This document shows positions 23,854 to 25,595 of a stretch of DNA of 25,595 bases, piece by piece. Below the pieces are notes generated by a model. It was not told the DNA's origin. It saw only the letters and a program-made list of their open reading frames with translations, and did no database searches. The DNA is from a virus. The stretch is taken from positions 1-25,595 of IMG/VR virus record IMGVR_UViG_3300028416_000076; one strand, 5' to 3'. The first letter of the stretch is position 1. The number at the start of each line of letters is the position of its first letter. The position numbers and the translations under genes were made by a program.

Positions 23854-24471
23854 ATGGCGGTTTCATCATTAACAAAAATGACTGTACCTTTAGCGAGCGA
23901 TCAGAGTGCATCAACGCAAGGCTTATTGATGCCAAAACTCAAGTACCGCTTTAGAGCAGTATTTGAAAACTTAGGTGTTTCAACACCAAGAACAGAATTA
24001 ACAAAACAAGTAATGGACTTTACTAGACCATCAGTTTCGTTTGAAGATATTACAATTGATCTTTATAACTCAAAAATGAGAATGGCAGGTAAACATACAT
24101 GGGACGACGTAACAGTAAACTTCCGTGATGATGCAGGCGGCAACGTTGCAAAATTAATGGGCGAACAGTTACAGAAACAATTTGACTTTATGGAACAATC
24201 ATCTGCTTCAGCAGGTATTGACTATAAATTTATTACACGTTGCGAAGTATTAGACGGTGGTAACGGTGCTAATGAACCAGTTGTTTTAGAAACATGGGAA
24301 CTATATGGTTGTTACTTGACTTCAGTTAACTATAACGACTTAACATATACAGATTCAGCTCCAGCAACTGTAACAGCATCGATTAGATTTGATAATGCTA
24401 TACAAACACCAATTGGTGACGGTGTAGGCACAGAAGTTGGTAGAGCACTAGGCACAGTAGTAACAGGTTAA
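23854..24471 (+). CDS. 19: gp19-like tail tube protein, 205 aa
   Basis: It forms the inner tube of the contractile tail. Residues 26-36 (MPKLKYRFRAV), then KQVMDFTRPSVSFEDITIDL, YNSKMRMAGKHTWDDVTVNF and RDDAGGNVAKLMGEQLQKQF, give the tube fold pattern: a P-x-L-K-Y strand, a P-x-x-x-F strand, then Y-N-S-K and V-x-F-x-D-D. The later part (VLETWELYGCYLTSVNYNDL, then ATVTASIRFDNAIQ) is the final sheet of the same fold. The length is slightly above T4 gp19 (163 aa), the extra being a short N-terminal arm and a Gly-rich tail. It has its own late promoter and an exceptionally strong ribosome site. A tube-like paralogue starts six bases after its stop. Confidence 0.92.
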   Translation: MAVSSLTKMTVPLASDQSASTQGLLMPKLKYRFRAVFENLGVSTPRTELTKQVMDFTRPSVSFEDITIDLYNSKMRMAGKHTWDDVTVNFRDDAGGNVAKLMGEQLQKQFDFMEQSSASAGIDYKFITRCEVLDGGNGANEPVVLETWELYGCYLTSVNYNDLTYTDSAPATVTASIRFDNAIQTPIGDGVGTEVGRALGTVVTG

Positions 24472-24477
24472 TAGACT

Positions 24478-25595
24478 ATGGCAGGCTTCTTCGACAATGT
24501 TTTGAAGGGGTTCTTGGGTGGTGATTATCTAAAAGACTACAGGCACGCCAGCAAAACTTTTACATCTGCTGGATATGCCCTTGCACCTAGGTTAAAATAC
24601 CTTTTCCATGTGTATTTCAATGTTAATACAACTGAGATACCTGGACTAACGAAACTCTTCGGCGCAAGAGATAGTTCGCGTGTCAGTGTGTTGACTAAAT
24701 CTATTCAACTACCAAACTATACGTTTGATATTGAAACGATGAATCAATACAATAGAAAGCGTAACATCCAAACTAAAATTAACTACGAACCAGTACAAGT
24801 TGACTTCCATGATGATTCAAGTGATATTGTAAGATCATTATGGTTTGCATACTACAACTATTTCTATAAAGATCCTGCTCAAGCCTACGGCGGAAATCAA
24901 TCAACACAATCAACTAATCTATTATCAGGTACAGGCATTGGTGACTTTGTTAACGGTATACTTCCAATAAATACCGACGATATATTTGGTGGTATTCAAG
25001 GACCAGCAAGTCGCGGTAACCAAGCAGATCAAAATGCTAGAGATATATATGCTCCAGATAAAATAGGTAACGATTGGGGATATATAGGCGAAGGTGTTGG
25101 TGGAGCAATTGACAAGCCTCAGTTCTTTAGAGATATTACAATATATGGATTTAATCAACATAGCTTTGTTTCTTACACATTAGTTAATCCAATTATTACA
25201 GACTTTAGACACGACACTTATGATTATTCAGCAGGTGGCGATTCGATGTCAAACTCAATGACTATCAAATTTGAATCAGTAAAATATGGTAGTGGTGCTA
25301 TTGGAAAAAGTCAAGTACCAGGATTCAATAGTTCAGAACACTATGATACAGTGCCAAGTTCACTAAGCCGTCCAGGGACCACTAACTCCTTCTTTGGTCA
25401 GGGCGGAATATTAGATGCTGGTGTAGGTGCATTTGAAGATTTATCACAAGGTAATTTATTGGGTGCAGTAATTAAAGGTGGTTCTGCTGTTTATAATTAC
25501 AGTAAGATAGATGATCCAAATGATACATTTAAAGAAGAGATTAATGCTGAAGCTTCAAAAGAAATTAGAAAAGTAACAGGCAATCCAGCAACATC
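24478..25595 (+). CDS. tail-tube-fold paralogue of gp19 (3' end outside window)
   Basis: The frame is open from the ATG at 24478 to the end of the window (372 complete codons, no stop), beginning six bases after the gp19 stop. The start is MAGFFDNVLKGFLGGDYLKD. Residues 36-47 (APRLKYLFHVYF), 75-87 (IQLPNYTFDIETM), 88-94 (NQYNRKR) and about 107-113 (VQVDFHD) line up with the gp19 strands PKLKYRFRAVF, TRPSVSFEDI, LYNSKMR and VTVNFRDD in the same order. It is therefore probably a tube-fold protein, much longer than gp19, with an insertion of about 75 residues (Gly/Asn/Ser-rich, 135-210) before the last sheet (ITIYGFNQHSFVSYTLVNPI). Baseplate tube-cap proteins gp48 and gp54 of T4 use this fold and are of similar length, so a tube-initiating or terminating role is possible. 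Confidence 0.8.
   Translation, partial: MAGFFDNVLKGFLGGDYLKDYRHASKTFTSAGYALAPRLKYLFHVYFNVNTTEIPGLTKLFGARDSSRVSVLTKSIQLPNYTFDIETMNQYNRKRNIQTKINYEPVQVDFHDDSSDIVRSLWFAYYNYFYKDPAQAYGGNQSTQSTNLLSGTGIGDFVNGILPINTDDIFGGIQGPASRGNQADQNARDIYAPDKIGNDWGYIGEGVGGAIDKPQFFRDITIYGFNQHSFVSYTLVNPIITDFRHDTYDYSAGGDSMSNSMTIKFESVKYGSGAIGKSQVPGFNSSEHYDTVPSSLSRPGTTNSFFGQGGILDAGVGAFEDLSQGNLLGAVIKGGSAVYNYSKIDDPNDTFKEEINAEASKEIRKVTGNPAT

Noticed and set aside
24966-24973. AATAAATA as a further late promoter
   Set aside because: It lies inside the coding sequence of the tube-like protein, and no gene start follows.

Overview
This window reads as part of the virion-gene region of a marine T4-like myovirus (contractile tail), of the kind known from cyanophages and pelagiphages. 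The host cannot be named from the sequence. G+C is roughly 35-40% in the lines I sampled. Two near-perfect sigma70-type promoters fit a proteobacterial-type host better than a Bacteroidetes one. Anchors are T4 homologues recognised from their protein sequence: neck proteins gp13 and gp14, tail-sheath terminator gp15, sheath gp18, tube gp19, DexA exonuclease and the gene 1 dNMP kinase. No tRNA, CRISPR array, insertion sequence or integrase was seen.

Layout. (1) 1-12530, plus strand: seven fibre/adhesin-type structural genes. These are a 5'-truncated PKD-repeat protein, a 415-aa fibre-like protein, a 1511-aa repeat fibre, a 497-aa relative of it, and three smaller tail-appendage proteins that end in the same modules as the big ones. 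(2) 12532-13254, plus: a protein that may be a DUF115/glycosyltransferase-like enzyme. (3) 13255-16204, minus: an inverted block gp14-gp15-Nudix with its own late promoter. (4) 16312-17705, plus: a sigma70-driven pair of conserved unknown genes. (5) 17752-18917, plus: gp13 and a very basic protein whose N-terminus looks like a T4 capsid-targeting peptide. (6) 18955-20087, plus: dexA and dNMP kinase behind a second sigma70 promoter that probably makes a leaderless mRNA. (7) 20071-20418, minus: a degenerate HNH zinc protein. (8) 20531-25595, plus: an enlarged 1074-aa tail sheath, the tail tube, and a tube-like paralogue that runs off the end of the window.

Regulation. A box GATAAATA(C), matching the T4 late promoter TATAAATA, stands 20-42 nt before the start codon of six late units, and a weaker copy lies 125 nt before a seventh. 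Two rho-independent terminators (after the giant fibre and after the sheath) separate late units. The two sigma70 promoters put early-type genes between late ones on the same strand with no terminator between them.

Most notable points. The pentamer GCWGC (GCAGC/GCTGC) is absent from the whole window by my reading, while GCGGC/GCCGC are common, and every Ala-Ala pair is spelled to avoid it. A small Y-x-DG-x-W surface module recurs in at least six virion proteins, including neck and sheath. The sheath carries about 600 extra residues built from a duplicated unit. A second tube-fold gene lies beside gp19. The giant fibre mRNA has a leader with several hairpins.
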